Position numbers and translations under genes: made by a program
Shown here: positions 21,641 to 31,773 of the stretch, piece by piece
Layout: each line of letters begins with the position of its first letter
How positions within the stretch are numbered: the stretch's first letter is position 1
The notes under the pieces: model-generated
The model's input: only the letters and a program-made list of their open reading frames with translations
Told to the model about the DNA's origin: nothing
Databases searched by the model: none
Origin: Portulaca oleracea
Taxonomy: Eukaryota; Streptophyta; Magnoliopsida; Caryophyllales; Portulacaceae
Length of the DNA: 64,000 nt
Assembly (NCBI GenBank): GCA_029582165.1
Contig: CM055871.1
Coordinates: 7,447,501-7,511,500 of the forward strand
Direction: 5' to 3'

Positions 21641-24462
21641 GTATTGTTAGGCGATGACACCATTGTATTTCGCGGCGTTGTTCGCAAGAAATAAAGAGAG
21701 AAGGCATCGCTTTATTTGAAATTCAAAATGAGTCGAGAATTTACCGTCGGTTTGTGTCTCAAAACGGGCTCGAGTTGAGCATAATCGCATGAGCATAAGC
21801 TTGTATTGGGCCAAAAGCCTCGATTGCTTATTTTCGACCCAAAGAAACCCGTCTGGGTCAAGTGTTGGGCTCTTCTCCTGCTTTTTCGTGAGTCGGTGAG
21901 GTGAAAAGGCCCGCCGGATGGAATAAAAGAAGGCCCACACTGTCTTTCGCCCCGGCTTTTAGGTGATTCGATCCCTTTGCTTGGTCGCATAGCCCCAGTT
22001 TAGTGGCGCTTCTTGCTAAACCGAGTCAATTGATAGTTGTCGTAGTGACTTGCCCTTCTTGAATTTTTCCATGGTGGACTTTGTGGACCTAGGCGCATCG
22101 CTCCACCGATTTGTCCCCTTGCTTGTCAGATAGCCCCGCTTAGTGGCGCTTGATTTAACTCTTGCTAAACCGGGAGTCAATTGATGGTTCTGTAGTGATT
22201 TGCTTCCTTTTTGATTCAAATTTCCGCTTAATGGAAACTCGATTGAATTTTTCTAAGCGGCCACTCGAAAATGCGGCCGGGCGTCGCACCTATCCGCTCA
22301 GTAGCGATATGAGATGGTAGACTCCTCTTACTACACTTGCGCCGGATCCGGTGGAGCGGGGTCCATAGAGTGATAACGCTAGTGAGTGGCGGTGGCGACA
22401 GGTGCAGCGTGATGACGATCGAGAACGATGCGTCTGCAGGATTCTTATGCTATGCTATTCACGACTCTTTGCTATGTACTTAGGACAATGCTATGCAATG
22501 ATGTACTAAACGCATTTTCTATACTTATGTACTAATGCAGACTGTTGATGCACTGCTCATGTAATGATGGTGTTATGCAATGCGATTATGACTTTACGTA
22601 TCTTGCGAAAACAATCCGGGATAAAGGATTTTCGATCAACACAAAGTCGAACTAACAAGCAAGCACAAAGATTAATCTGGACAAGATCAAATCTCAGTTC
22701 GAAAGAGATAGGAAGAAGTTTTCGAATCTTAAGGGAGAGAACAAGTAACTCAGAGGCATAAGTCCACCAACGATTCGAAGAACAATGCAAATATCTTGGT
22801 TGGTTATGGACGTAAGCTAGCCGAGAAGAGCGAACCTCACACAGGAAGGAATGAACACTCAAACACTCAATTTTGAATATGTATGTGAGTTTCTCTCATG
22901 CTCAAACCAATAGAAGCAAACTACCATAAGCTTGGTAAGAACCTCGCTCTCCACTACTGGTATGCAATGCACAAGTGACAATCAAAAGGACTTTTTCGGG
23001 TTGTAATGGGGCTTAGGCTAGGGTAAGGAGCGGTAAAATTTGGGAATGAGGAGTAAAAAGCCATGCTTGGATTGATTTTCAATGAAATCCTCTAAACTCT
23101 CCTTCTCACTTAATGTATGCAAAGCGTTTCACCTTCCATCCTAAAACATCTCAACCGAATACAACCGAGTCAAAGTTTTCTGGACTTTAAGTTGAATCTC
23201 CCTAACCGCCCTTTTATTTTTTGAATTTTTTTTTTTTGATTTTTTTTTATTTTTTTTTTGGGTGATCAGGGAGAAGAAATTTCTATTACAACCTCGACTT
23301 TGAACAGCATAACCAAATTCGCTCAAGATATGGGACTTTCAGATTCTCCCAGACATCATATTTTGCTCACACCAAACCAATTATTCCTTCCAAAAATGAC
23401 AGACTCTCTTCCAACCAAGCAAGGCTCAAGGGGTACTAGATATCATAGGCTAAGGCTTGTATTGTCAGGGTTCAATCATGAAAAAAAAGGGGTGAACAAA
23501 GGCTAGGCGGGGCAAAAAAAACGGTAAATACAATGCAGGGAAGGCTATTTGGCTATGTAGCTTAAGAAAATTGAATGCCTTAATCACTTTGTCACAGCGT
23601 GCTATGCAAACATGTAGTCTCAAGCAAGATGCAAAACAAGTTCTAGAGATGCAACTAATGGGTGAGTCGCTCAAGGGATCATGGAATTGATGAAAGTAAT
23701 CAATTCAAGTTTTAGGCAATGTGGACTCACGGGACGGGCTCAATCAACTAAGCTTAGCCCAAAGATTTGCGGCACGCACATTTATACCTTCTAAGATAGT
23801 CAAAGCAGCCAGATACGTCTTTCATAACTTGTCTCAAAATCAGAAGGTTTGAAGAAAAGGTTTCAAAAACTTTTGAGATCTCATCCAGATTTTTTTCTAA
23901 GTGAAGCAAGTTGAGCTGGGGAAAAGGTCGATTTTCAGAAAAGGTCAAGGACTCTTTTTTTTTTTTTACCTTACGACTAAAACTGATATGATGCTCATGC
24001 AATGCAACATGCGACCTACATGACGGGAGACTTATGCAATGCAATATGTGACTAACATGGTAGGATCATTCCCACTTCCCCAAACGGAAAAAGATGATAA
24101 AAAGAAAAACAAAACATTAAGTATTATAAGTAAATTCGAACTACAGTTTTAGGGCTAGAGAAGACACATAGTTATCTCGCGGACCCGCATTATGATCTAA
24201 AATAGAGCTGAAGAGTCTTCTTGATCGAATCCAAAAGACTAAGCAAACTGTCTGACATTTAAGCCCAAATGGAGTCCCACTAGGCCCAGGAACCCGGCTG
24301 ACATTTCGGCCCAATTGGTCGTCCACCCATGAAAACTGGGTCAAAAGGATGGGGCAATAGAAGCCCAGAAACCCGTCTGGGTTGTTTGCAGCCGACATAT
24401 TGCCTCCCACTTATGCTCGGACAACCGACATTTGTTTCCGACCTGGGCTTGGTTTGGACAAG
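21641..24462. other. 3' non-coding region of the Tat element, with an internal duplication
   Basis: No domain on either strand. A segment of ~80 bp, ATAGCCCCAGTTTAGTGGCG...GTCAATTGATAGTTGTC at about 21,991-22,060, is repeated with changes at about 22,131-22,200. The AGCCCC core resembles the complement of the polypurine tract. Isolated copies of AACCCGTCTGGGTT occur at about 21,846 and 24,369. ORFs here (22,557-22,862; 23,754-24,044 and others) have no recognisable similarity. Confidence 0.6.
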
Positions 24463-24490
24463 CAACCCGTCTGGGTTCTTGCTATAAATA
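24463..24490 (+). promoter_or_regulatory. Antisense-ORF promoter: palindrome plus TATA box
   Basis: CAACCCGTCTGGGTTC at ~24,463-24,478 is the element's recurrent palindrome, and 4 bases later comes GCTATAAATACG with TATAAATA at 24,483-24,490. The ATG of the antisense ORF is ~230 bases downstream. This is the only TATA-like box in a sensible place, so the ORF probably has its own promoter opposed to gag-pol. Confidence 0.65.
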
Positions 24491-24717
24491 CGTCCCTTTC
24501 CCAACACATACCATCACAAACCCCAAAGCCTCTTCATTAGAAAGAGAAACCCGTCCCAGTTTCTGCCGCAGACTGCAAAGCCACTGCTTTTTTTTTATCC
24601 GCCAGAAAAACAAACAAGAACCCGTCCCTAGTTCTACTGAATCCGTCTGAATTCGCTGCCGCCACAAAATCTACAACCAACTCGCCTGGATTATAACAAA
24701 TCTGTCCTTCCGACCTC

Positions 24718-26156
24718 ATGGCTTTCGAAAAGAAGTTAGCCACTTGGATGAGTACTTTGTCCAAAGAAGAAAAGAGAGAATTGGGGAGGTATAGGCTGAC
24801 ATCGCTGCTTAGCTTGAGACAGGTGAAGATAGATTGGGATTTCCTGCGCGCTGCTGAAACCTTCTGGGATAAGGAATTCCATGTGTTTAGATTCAACATG
24901 CAGGAATTGGTTCCCTTTCCTGAAGAATGGTCTTCTATCCTTGGGACGAATCATTATGCTCCATCAGTAGTGCCTCCCCTGGCTACTGATGTGAGGAAGG
25001 AATATAAAGAGCTGCTATGCCTCTCCTCTAGGGTAATCGGTAGTGCGATAATAGGGGATAAGGTGCACTTTCAAACCATAGTGGAATATTTCCAAGCCCC
25101 TGAAACCTTAGAGTATGGGCCCATGGTACGGGTGAGAGCCCTGGTATTATGCTTGCTGGGAGAATTTTGTTTCTATCATGGCGGTAGAAGGACGGGTCCC
25201 GCGAATTTGATCTACGTGGTAGAGGATATGGCTCTGTGGTGATTACGGAGAAGCGTTGATGTGTCTTGATGACTCTAACCCGGAGCATGATTACCGAGGT
25301 AGCCTCTCGATGCAGTAAACCGCCGATGCGTTTTTATTTTTGCTTTTTTTTTGTCTATTTTTTTTTTGCACGACATAACTTATTACCTTATTTTGCGGCA
25401 CAGGTTTGGTTAATGGAGCACCTTAACCTGGTCGAAAAGGCGGAATCTGCAACAGCGTTGGCGAACTTCTGTCAGCGCAAGAGGAAGTATCCCGGGCGTC
25501 GATCAGTAACCGAATGGGTCCAATTGCTAAAGAAACCTGAAGAGATCGCGGTACATTGGTGGATTGAAAACTGGCACATTCCAGAGTACATCACTTGTGA
25601 TCAAAGGAACACCTACGTATGTATTGCGAGCCTGACACACTTGACATTCTATTTCCCAGAGCGGGGCATGAGACAAATGGGGTTGAGGCAACGTATTCCT
25701 GACAAGACTCATGATGCCCCGAAGTTAATCCATCTCAAGAAGAGTGTTGTGGAATCTTGGCTGAAATATTGGGAGAAACGGCCCACTGTTCGTGCTCCCT
25801 CGAAAGCGTGTGTGTCTGAAATGACTGTTCCTGGCTATCAAGATTGGCTGACAGCTGTGGTGGTAACAAGGAGAGCCGAGGAAACTAGACAGAATCTGAA
25901 AGCTGCTGCGACAGATAGGCTGGGCCCTAAGAATGATGTATTACAGCGTTTGGGTCCCAAGATCACTGTGAAAGATCGATTGGGCCCTAAAACCGACGTG
26001 AAGGACAGGCTTGGCCCGTTACCGAAAGTATTGAAAAAGGAAAAGCCTCTCAGGAGAATGAGAAGAAGAGATACCGTCCTAAAGACACTGAGGGAGGGAC
26101 TAGTGACACCAAAGAGACCGGGGTTGGACCAAAGTCTGCTGACAAAAAGAAGATGA
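24718..26156 (+). pseudogene. Antisense extra ORF of the Tat element (DUF7745 / plant-mobile-domain-like), frameshifted
   Basis: The first part (24,718-25,242, 174 aa) starts MAFEKKLATWMSTLSKEEKR, followed by LGRYRLTSLLSLRQVKID, D-F-L-R-A-A-E-T-F-W-D and an acidic 'LVPFPEEWSSILG' block. These fit the DUF7745/plant-mobile-domain-like proteins encoded antisense to pol in Tat elements. A one-base shift near 25,240 moves into another frame (GDYGEALMCLDD). The second part (from 25,404) begins VWLMEHLNLVEKAE and continues to WIENWHIP and LTFYFPERGMRQMG, also typical. Between the parts a T-rich stretch with GT (25,299) and AG (25,402) could be an intron, but the phases do not agree. The C-terminus has four 10-residue repeats RLGPKxxVxD (25,916-26,030). 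Function is unknown for the family; the product is probably nuclear. Confidence 0.75.
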
Positions 26157-26515
26157 AACAGGCCTGAAACTGTGTGCCATTTTATATTTTTTTTTCTTTT
26201 TTTTTTTGATAATATTTTAGCTGAACCTTTATTAGTTACAATTAAAGTAATTGCAAGATTATTTGAAAGACCAAGTATCGTAATGAATTTCTCCTTTATA
26301 AATAGCAGTCATTAATACAACGAAGTCTTCCTTTTGCACATCTTGCGAAATTAAAACCTAATTGCGACCGAGTCTTTTTGAGGCTTTGCTTCAACCCGTA
26401 ACCCAAAAAAAAACGTCTGGGTGCCATGAGGCCCATCATGAAGCCTGAGCCCGCCTTAGTACGGCCAAGTGTCTAGAAACTCCTTCTAGTTGCTTGGCCG
26501 ATTCAGTCGACCTCG
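26157..26515. other. Junction between the antisense ORF and the pol 3' end
   Basis: T-rich stretch (26,185-26,215), then a degenerate CCGTAACCCAAAAAAAAACG-CTGGGTGCC copy of the element palindrome at ~26,396-26,425. The two converging transcription units end here, the antisense ORF at 26,156 and integrase at 26,516. Confidence 0.6.
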
Positions 26516-26935
26516 TTATACGTAAAACTTCTTTAACTGGTCCAAGTTGGTGGGCTGTATTAATTCTTCTCCTTCTGTAGTAACTAAACGGGCTGCTCCC
26601 CCCGGCAGTATTTGTTTAATGACATAAGGTCCTTTCCAATTTGGCGCAAATTTCCCCCTTGGATCTTGAACAGGTGCCCTCATCTCCTTAAGCACTAAAT
26701 CTCCTTCTTGAAGAACCCGGTCCTTAACCTTCCTGTTAAAAGCCCTAGCTATACGAGCCTGATACAAGTGCACATTGTGTAAGGCCCTGAGCCTTCTCTC
26801 GTCAATAAGCGTCAACTCTTCATATCTGGCCCTAGCCCATTCGAAACCACGGTAGTTGACTTTCAGCAAGTATGCGGAGAGATGGTATGGCGAGTTCAAC
26901 TGGAAGCACTGCTTCCATTCCGTAAACCAAGGCAA
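26516..26935 (-). pseudogene. Integrase C-terminal part (GPY/F-like module), frame-shifted
   Basis: 139-codon minus-strand frame that continues the integrase ORF after a frameshift in the 26,832-26,935 overlap. Contains ALHNVHLYQARIARAFNRKV, then VLKEMRAPVQDPRGKFAPNW and GPYVIKQILPGGAARL; NWKGPYVI is the GPY/F motif region of Ty3/gypsy integrases, and LDQLKKFYV is the usual Tat-lineage C-terminus. The module helps strand transfer and target DNA contact. Broken from its catalytic domain, so not functional as written. Confidence 0.85.
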
Positions 26936-28238
26936 AAGGGCTTGCTCCCGTTCCTGTTCGAATTGAAGTTCTATATCCCCATAAGGCGAAGGGAAGCTTA
27001 TCAGGCCAATCCTTGTATGTTACTGCTGTTTTCTTAATGATCCCTGCGAGAGTTTTGTTGGTTGCCTCTACCGCTCCATTAGTTTGGGGCCTGTAGGGTG
27101 AGGACTTGTGGTGCTTGATCTTATACTTAGCCAACAATACTTCAACCTCCTTCCTAAAATGGCTCCCGTTATCACTGATGATCTCGTGTGGCACTCCGTA
27201 TCTACAAATGATATTGTTCAGGATGAACTTAGCTACATGCTTCGAGGTGAGTTTTGCATAGGAGGCAGCCTCTACCCACTTGGTAAAGTAATCAATTGCT
27301 ACCAATACATATTCATGTCCTCCAGTGTCCGTTGGATGTATCTTCCCAATTATGTCTATACCCCAGACTGAGAATGGCCAAGGGGATGTCAGTGTAGTGA
27401 GATAGGAAGATGGCTGATGCTGTAGATTGGCGTATTCCTGACACTTGGCGCATTTCCTAACGAAGTTGAGACAGTCGGCCTCCATGGTGGACCAGAAATA
27501 GCCTGCCCTTTGAATCTTTTTTGCTAACATTCTGCCATTCATGTGTGGTCCGCACTCTCCTCCATGTATGGAGGTCATTAATTCTTCAGCTGACTTGGTA
27601 TCAACGCAAAGTAGGTTAATGCCCGTAGCGGTCTTCTTGTAAAGTCGATCATGAATGATGCAGTATTGTGCTGCCATCATTCTGATCGCTCTTTGTCCTT
27701 TAGAATCAGCCTCAGCGGGATAATCTCCTTTTGTCAAGTATGTATAGATATCGAAGAACCATGCATTTGAGTCTACGATGGGTTCTTCTATGGAGTACAC
27801 ATAGGCGGGTTGGTCGCGCCGCTCTATCGTTATAGGAAATTCGTAAATTCCTACTGGCATAGCAATCATGGAGGAGAGTTTGGCTAAGGCGTCTGCCAAC
27901 TCATTATTATCTCTTGGTAGGTACTTGAATTCAATGTGCTCAAATTGCGTCGCCAAGTCCAACAACCGTCGTTGATAAGCTATCAAAGATTCATTTCTGA
28001 CCTTCCAGGTATTCTTGGCTTGGTTGATGATAAGACTAGAGTCACCAAACACTCTAATGTGCTTTATTCCTATAATTAATGCCACTTGCAACCCGATGAT
28101 GCAGGCTTCATATTCGGCGGCGTTGTTGGTCGCGTCGAATTCAAGTTTAACAGAAACTGGATGATGCTCCCCTTCAGGTGATATTAAGAGTACCCCTGCG
28201 CCACATCCCATTTGGTTAGAAGCGCCGTCAAAATACAT
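26832..28238 (-). pseudogene. Archaeal-type RNase H plus integrase catalytic region of Tat pol
   Basis: 468-codon frame. Residues 1-125 are the second RNase H of Tat elements, with YFDGASN (D4), NNAAEYEA (E44), VFGDSS (D66) and NELADALA (D116) in the right order. Residues ~222-270 hold an HHCC-type zinc finger (H225, H232, C263, C266). Residues ~285-430 are the integrase core with D295 (VWGIDIIG), D356 (IISDNGSHF) and E391 (GAVEATNK), i.e. a D,D-35-E triad. The frame overlaps the upstream RT/RNase H frame at 28,184-28,238. The normal in-frame sequence before M1 (EEVFYTDEITWE) is visible upstream, so the shift lies near 28,290. Catalytic residues look intact but the polyprotein is interrupted on both sides. 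Confidence 0.9.
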
Positions 28239-29218
28239 TTCCCACGTGATCTCGTCCGTATAAAAAACTTCTTCGTCTGGGAACTCGAGTTAGTGCTTGG
28301 AGGTTCCTGACAAGGAAAGTCTGCCAGGAAGTCCGAGATGGCCCTTCCTTTGATGGACTTTTGAGGCACGAACTTTAGACTGAACTCTGATAACATAACT
28401 ACCCATCGAGCTATGCGATTATTGATTGTGGGTTGTTCCATGATGAACTTGATCGGGTTGCACTCAGCGATCACATGCACCGTGTGTGACAACATATAAT
28501 GTCGAAGCTTCTTCGTTGCCCAAACCAATGCTAGAGCCATTTTTTCAATGTTGGTGTATCGACTCTCACAATCACCGAACTTCTTGCTGAGGTAATAGAT
28601 GGCGCTCTCCTTTCCTTTTACCTGTTGAGCCAACATAGCTCCCATAGCAGAGTTGGTTACTATGAGGTAAAGGAGTAGAGGCTCATCTGGTACCGGCGGC
28701 ATTAGCACAGGGGAATAGGTCAAGTATTCTTTGATTTTGTCAAAGGCTGCTTGACACTGATCATCCCATTCCACTCTTGCTCCTTTCTTGAGTTTCTTGA
28801 ATAGTGGTTCGCAAGTCATAGTGAGTTTGGAAATGAATCGACTGATGTATTGCACACGACCAAGGAAACCTCGAATTTCCTTCTCTCTCTTAGGAGGTTT
28901 CATCTCTTGTATTGCTTTGATTTTTGATGGGTCCACCTCGATCCCACGTTGACTGACCACGAAACATAGCAGCTTGCCTGACGTAACCCCAAATGCACAT
29001 TTTCGGGGATTGAGCCTCATGTTGTATTTTCTTAATCGAAGGAAGAACTTGCGAAGATTTGGGGGATGTTCTTCTCTGGTTTTGGACTTGACGATCATGT
29101 CGTCCACATATACTTCTACCTCTTTGTGCATCATGTCGTGGAGAAGGGTATTCGCGGTCTTGATATGTGGCCCTGCGTTCTTAGGCCGAAAGGCATTACC
29201 GTGTAGCGAAAGACGCAC
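28184..29218 (-). pseudogene. Reverse transcriptase (second half) and degenerate first RNase H of Tat pol
   Basis: 344-codon frame. YVDD (residues 37-40, in EVEVYVDDMIVKS) is the RT active-site motif. LNPRKCAFGV and the following 'LCFVVSQRGIEVDPSKIKAI' are the usual thumb and connection sequences. Residues ~180-300 (YLIVTNSAMGAMLAQQ, AIYYLSKKFGDCESRYTNIE, then IKGRAISDFLADFP) are the Ty3-type RNase H. Its first catalytic Asp position reads V/T rather than D, as expected in Tat elements that rely on a second RNase H. The first ~20 residues show short indels (HGNAFRPKNAGPHI) against the family pattern. Confidence 0.9.
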
Positions 29219-29272
29219 CCGTGGAGTGGTGAAGGATGTTTTTCCATGTCCTCTTACGCCATTTTGATTTGG

Positions 29273-29860
29273 TTATACCGCGTAGCCATCCATAAAGGAC
29301 AACGCTCGTGGTCGCGTATTGTCCACTAGGACGTCGATATGTGGCAGAGGGAAGCTGTCTTTTGGACTGGCTTTGTTCAAATCTCGAAAGTCAACACATA
29401 CCCTTACTCGCCCATCTTTCTTCGGGACGGGAACAATGTTTGCTACCCATTCGGGGTAGTGCACTGCCCGTATAAACTTGGCTTTTAACTGTTCCATTAC
29501 CTCATCTTCGATCTTCTTTGACCAATCTGGCTTGATTCTACGAGCCTTTTGCCGTACTGGCTTAGCGTCGGGATATAATGGAAGGGTATGTTCAGCGATA
29601 TCCCTGTCGATACCTGGCATGTCTTCATACGACCACGCGAACACGTCCTTAAACTCCCTAAGAAGTGCTGTGAAATCCTGTTGTTCCTTGTCCGTGAGAG
29701 ACTTACCCAATTTGAGCTCCCGGGGGTTATCCTCCGTTCCTACATTTATGCTTATGGTATCTTCGATGACTGCTATTTTTTCCTCAAATGTATCCATGGA
29801 CTCTGTTAATTCATTTTGGTCTTTTAAAGGTTCAGCATATTTATTATCGTGATTGCACAA
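29273..29860 (-). pseudogene. Reverse transcriptase (first half) of Tat pol
   Basis: 195-codon frame. The N-terminal part (KEQQDFTALLREFKDVFAWS, YEDMPGID) is the typical linker. EDEVMEQLKAKFIRAVHYPE, then WVANIVPVPKKDGRVRVCVD and FRDLNKASPKDSFPLPHID are RT blocks 1-2, and LSFMDGY is the block with the first catalytic Asp. The frame stops right after it; sequence resembling the next block (NQIKM, EDMEKT) follows in other frames at 29,219-29,275, with one to three small deletions before the next open frame. RT is therefore broken between its catalytic Asp blocks. Confidence 0.9.
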
Positions 29861-29948
29861 TTGATTCGAGTAGGCGAAATGCTCATCTTATTAAATGCGA
29901 AATGGGTACATCAACAGACTCGGGTTAACCCCGACCAACTTAGGACTA

Positions 29949-30656
29949 CTAACCCGACTCTATGACCTTTGAGGCGGACTCTCCTCTGCACTCTCCTACA
30001 GAAAGCGTAAATTTGTTCTCCTCATCGTCGATCCAGGTGATCTCACGATGGCCGCCGTCTTCTCCGATCAACAGACTTGGGTCAAAGCTTGGGTTGGAAA
30101 GTGCAGCGATGACTGGGTCGACGACTTCTTCCCTGCGCGCTTCTTCCCCAAAGAGCATTCCGAAGATGCCGCCTCCGGCAAGGTGGGTCCATTCCAAAGG
30201 TGGACGATTTCTCCTAGGCGGGATGAACGTGGCGGTTGTGGTGACGGCACAGTCATTGAAGATTTCTAACCCCGCTACTTGGATACCCCGAGATTTTAGG
30301 TAATGTGGTTCTGGGAAGCCGTAATAAGGGAAATCATCCCCCTCTCTCAAGAACTGTCCATTAAGAGTGCGCGGATACGGCTTGACTTGGTATAGGGTTG
30401 GAGGGTTGCCCAATCTTTTCTGTTTAGCCATGGCTAGCTTTGTCAGTCTCACTTCCTCCTTAGTTGGTTTGTAGCCTAGCCCGAACCTTCCTTTGTTTTT
30501 GAACACCTTGAAATTTGGCGCCAATTTGTTCTTGGGATTTCGGCCAAGAGGCATTCCCGGAAAATAACCTTGCTTCCTCAATATAGCATGGATATTAGGG
30601 TTTGAGTAGGGATCGAAGTCAAAGTGAGCTTGATCCTGGCTCAAAGCCGCTACCAT
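29949..30656 (-). pseudogene. Spacer between protease and RT with a G-patch-like segment
   Basis: 235-codon frame. Residues ~23-62 (ILRKQGYFPGMPLGRNPKNK ... GRFGLGYKPT) match the spacing of a G-patch (G..pG..LG ... GLGY). LYQVKPYPRTLNGQFLREGD and YPYYGFPEP-like text follow, then an acidic WIDDEENKF tail. A protein of this layout links protease and RT in Tat-lineage polyproteins. No enzymatic role is known; the G-patch suggests nucleic-acid binding. Frame breaks on both sides. Confidence 0.7.
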
Positions 30657-30692
30657 CTCAAAGCTGTGTAATTCTTCGTCACCGAGTATGGT

Positions 30693-31773
30693 TCAATCTC
30701 GAGTGTGGGTTTCTGGGGTCAAAACAAATACCAGGGGTTTGCTTGAGATCGTGACCACTTGGCCTTGAATGATTAATTTCACTTCCTGGTGTAAGGTAGA
30801 GGCGACAGCATTGCACTCATGTAACCAAGGTCTTCCCAACAACATGTTGAAAGAAGTCGGAATATCGAGAACGACGAATTCAACATTCTTACTTATGCAG
30901 TCCATGGTGATGGGAAGCACAATCGATCCTAGCGACTTGCGAGGGGAGTTATCGTATGCACAAGAATCAACAAAGATTTTGTGTCAAATGCTGTTTTTGA
31001 ACTCCTAACTTTTGCGCGGTTCTCCATGGACAGACATTGACGGCCGAACCATTGTCCACGAGAACGAGCGGTATGGTTTGAGTAGAGCACATGGCGGTGA
31101 GGTAAAGAGCTTTGTTGTGAGAACCTCCCTCCTCGGGTAAGTCTTCATCCCCGAAGGTGATGGTAGGCTTCCCGGAGGTGATGTGAGAGATGATGTCCTC
31201 TGGTGATGCTGAGGTAGGGACCATGAGCTTATTGAAGGCATCTAGCAGTATTTGCCTATGGTCTTGCGAAGCACACAAGAGCTGCCAAATTGTGACTTCG
31301 GCTTTGGTTTTCTTCAGCTGTGTGAGGAAAGGATCTTCTGGTGGAGGTGTAGGGGCTTCCGTCGTTTCGGGATTAGGGGTCGCTGCTGGCGAGGTAGTAT
31401 TTTTGTTATAGTAGCAACCGGACCGAGTAAGAACTGCAGCCTGAGGAATTGTTACTTCTTCCACATCCCCTCCTTCGTCAGAAGAGTCATATAATGGATG
31501 CTTATTGGCTTCAAGGTCAGTGGACTCTTCGCCTTCTTCTTCACTTTCACTGTCCCAAATACCGTTGATGATGAGTTCCTCCGTAAGCGGGAGAAGAACT
31601 GGGACAAATTGACCCATATCGGTGATGAGAGTGGACGGATCGAAAATGTTCTCCTCCAAAAAGACGGCATTGGTGTGATTGGGCAATGGGTTCTCCTTGT
31701 TGTTGGGTTTTCGAGACGGGTTTGGTGGAGGAATAACACCGTCTCGGATTAGCCCTTCGATCTTATTTTTCAA
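30693..31773 (-). pseudogene. Gag C-terminal tail and aspartic protease of the Tat element
   Basis: Two frames: 31,773-30,967 (268 aa) and 30,920-30,693 (75 aa). The first begins NKIEGLIRDGVIPPP, continuous in another frame with a zinc-knuckle-like CNFHRSRGHDTEVC just upstream (~31,770-31,830). An acidic, proline-rich linker follows, then LVLVDNGSAVNVCP with the protease active-site D240-N-G-S. The second frame holds the rest of the protease fold: VVLDIPTSFNMLLGRPWLHE, the family's late GRPW block. A frameshift at about 30,930-30,970 cuts the protease in two. Confidence 0.85.

Noticed and set aside
27108..29852. Plus-strand ORFs across pol (27,108-27,371; 28,974-29,267; 29,478-29,852)
   Set aside because: They are reverse-frame shadows of the minus-strand pol domains, which carry clear catalytic motifs.
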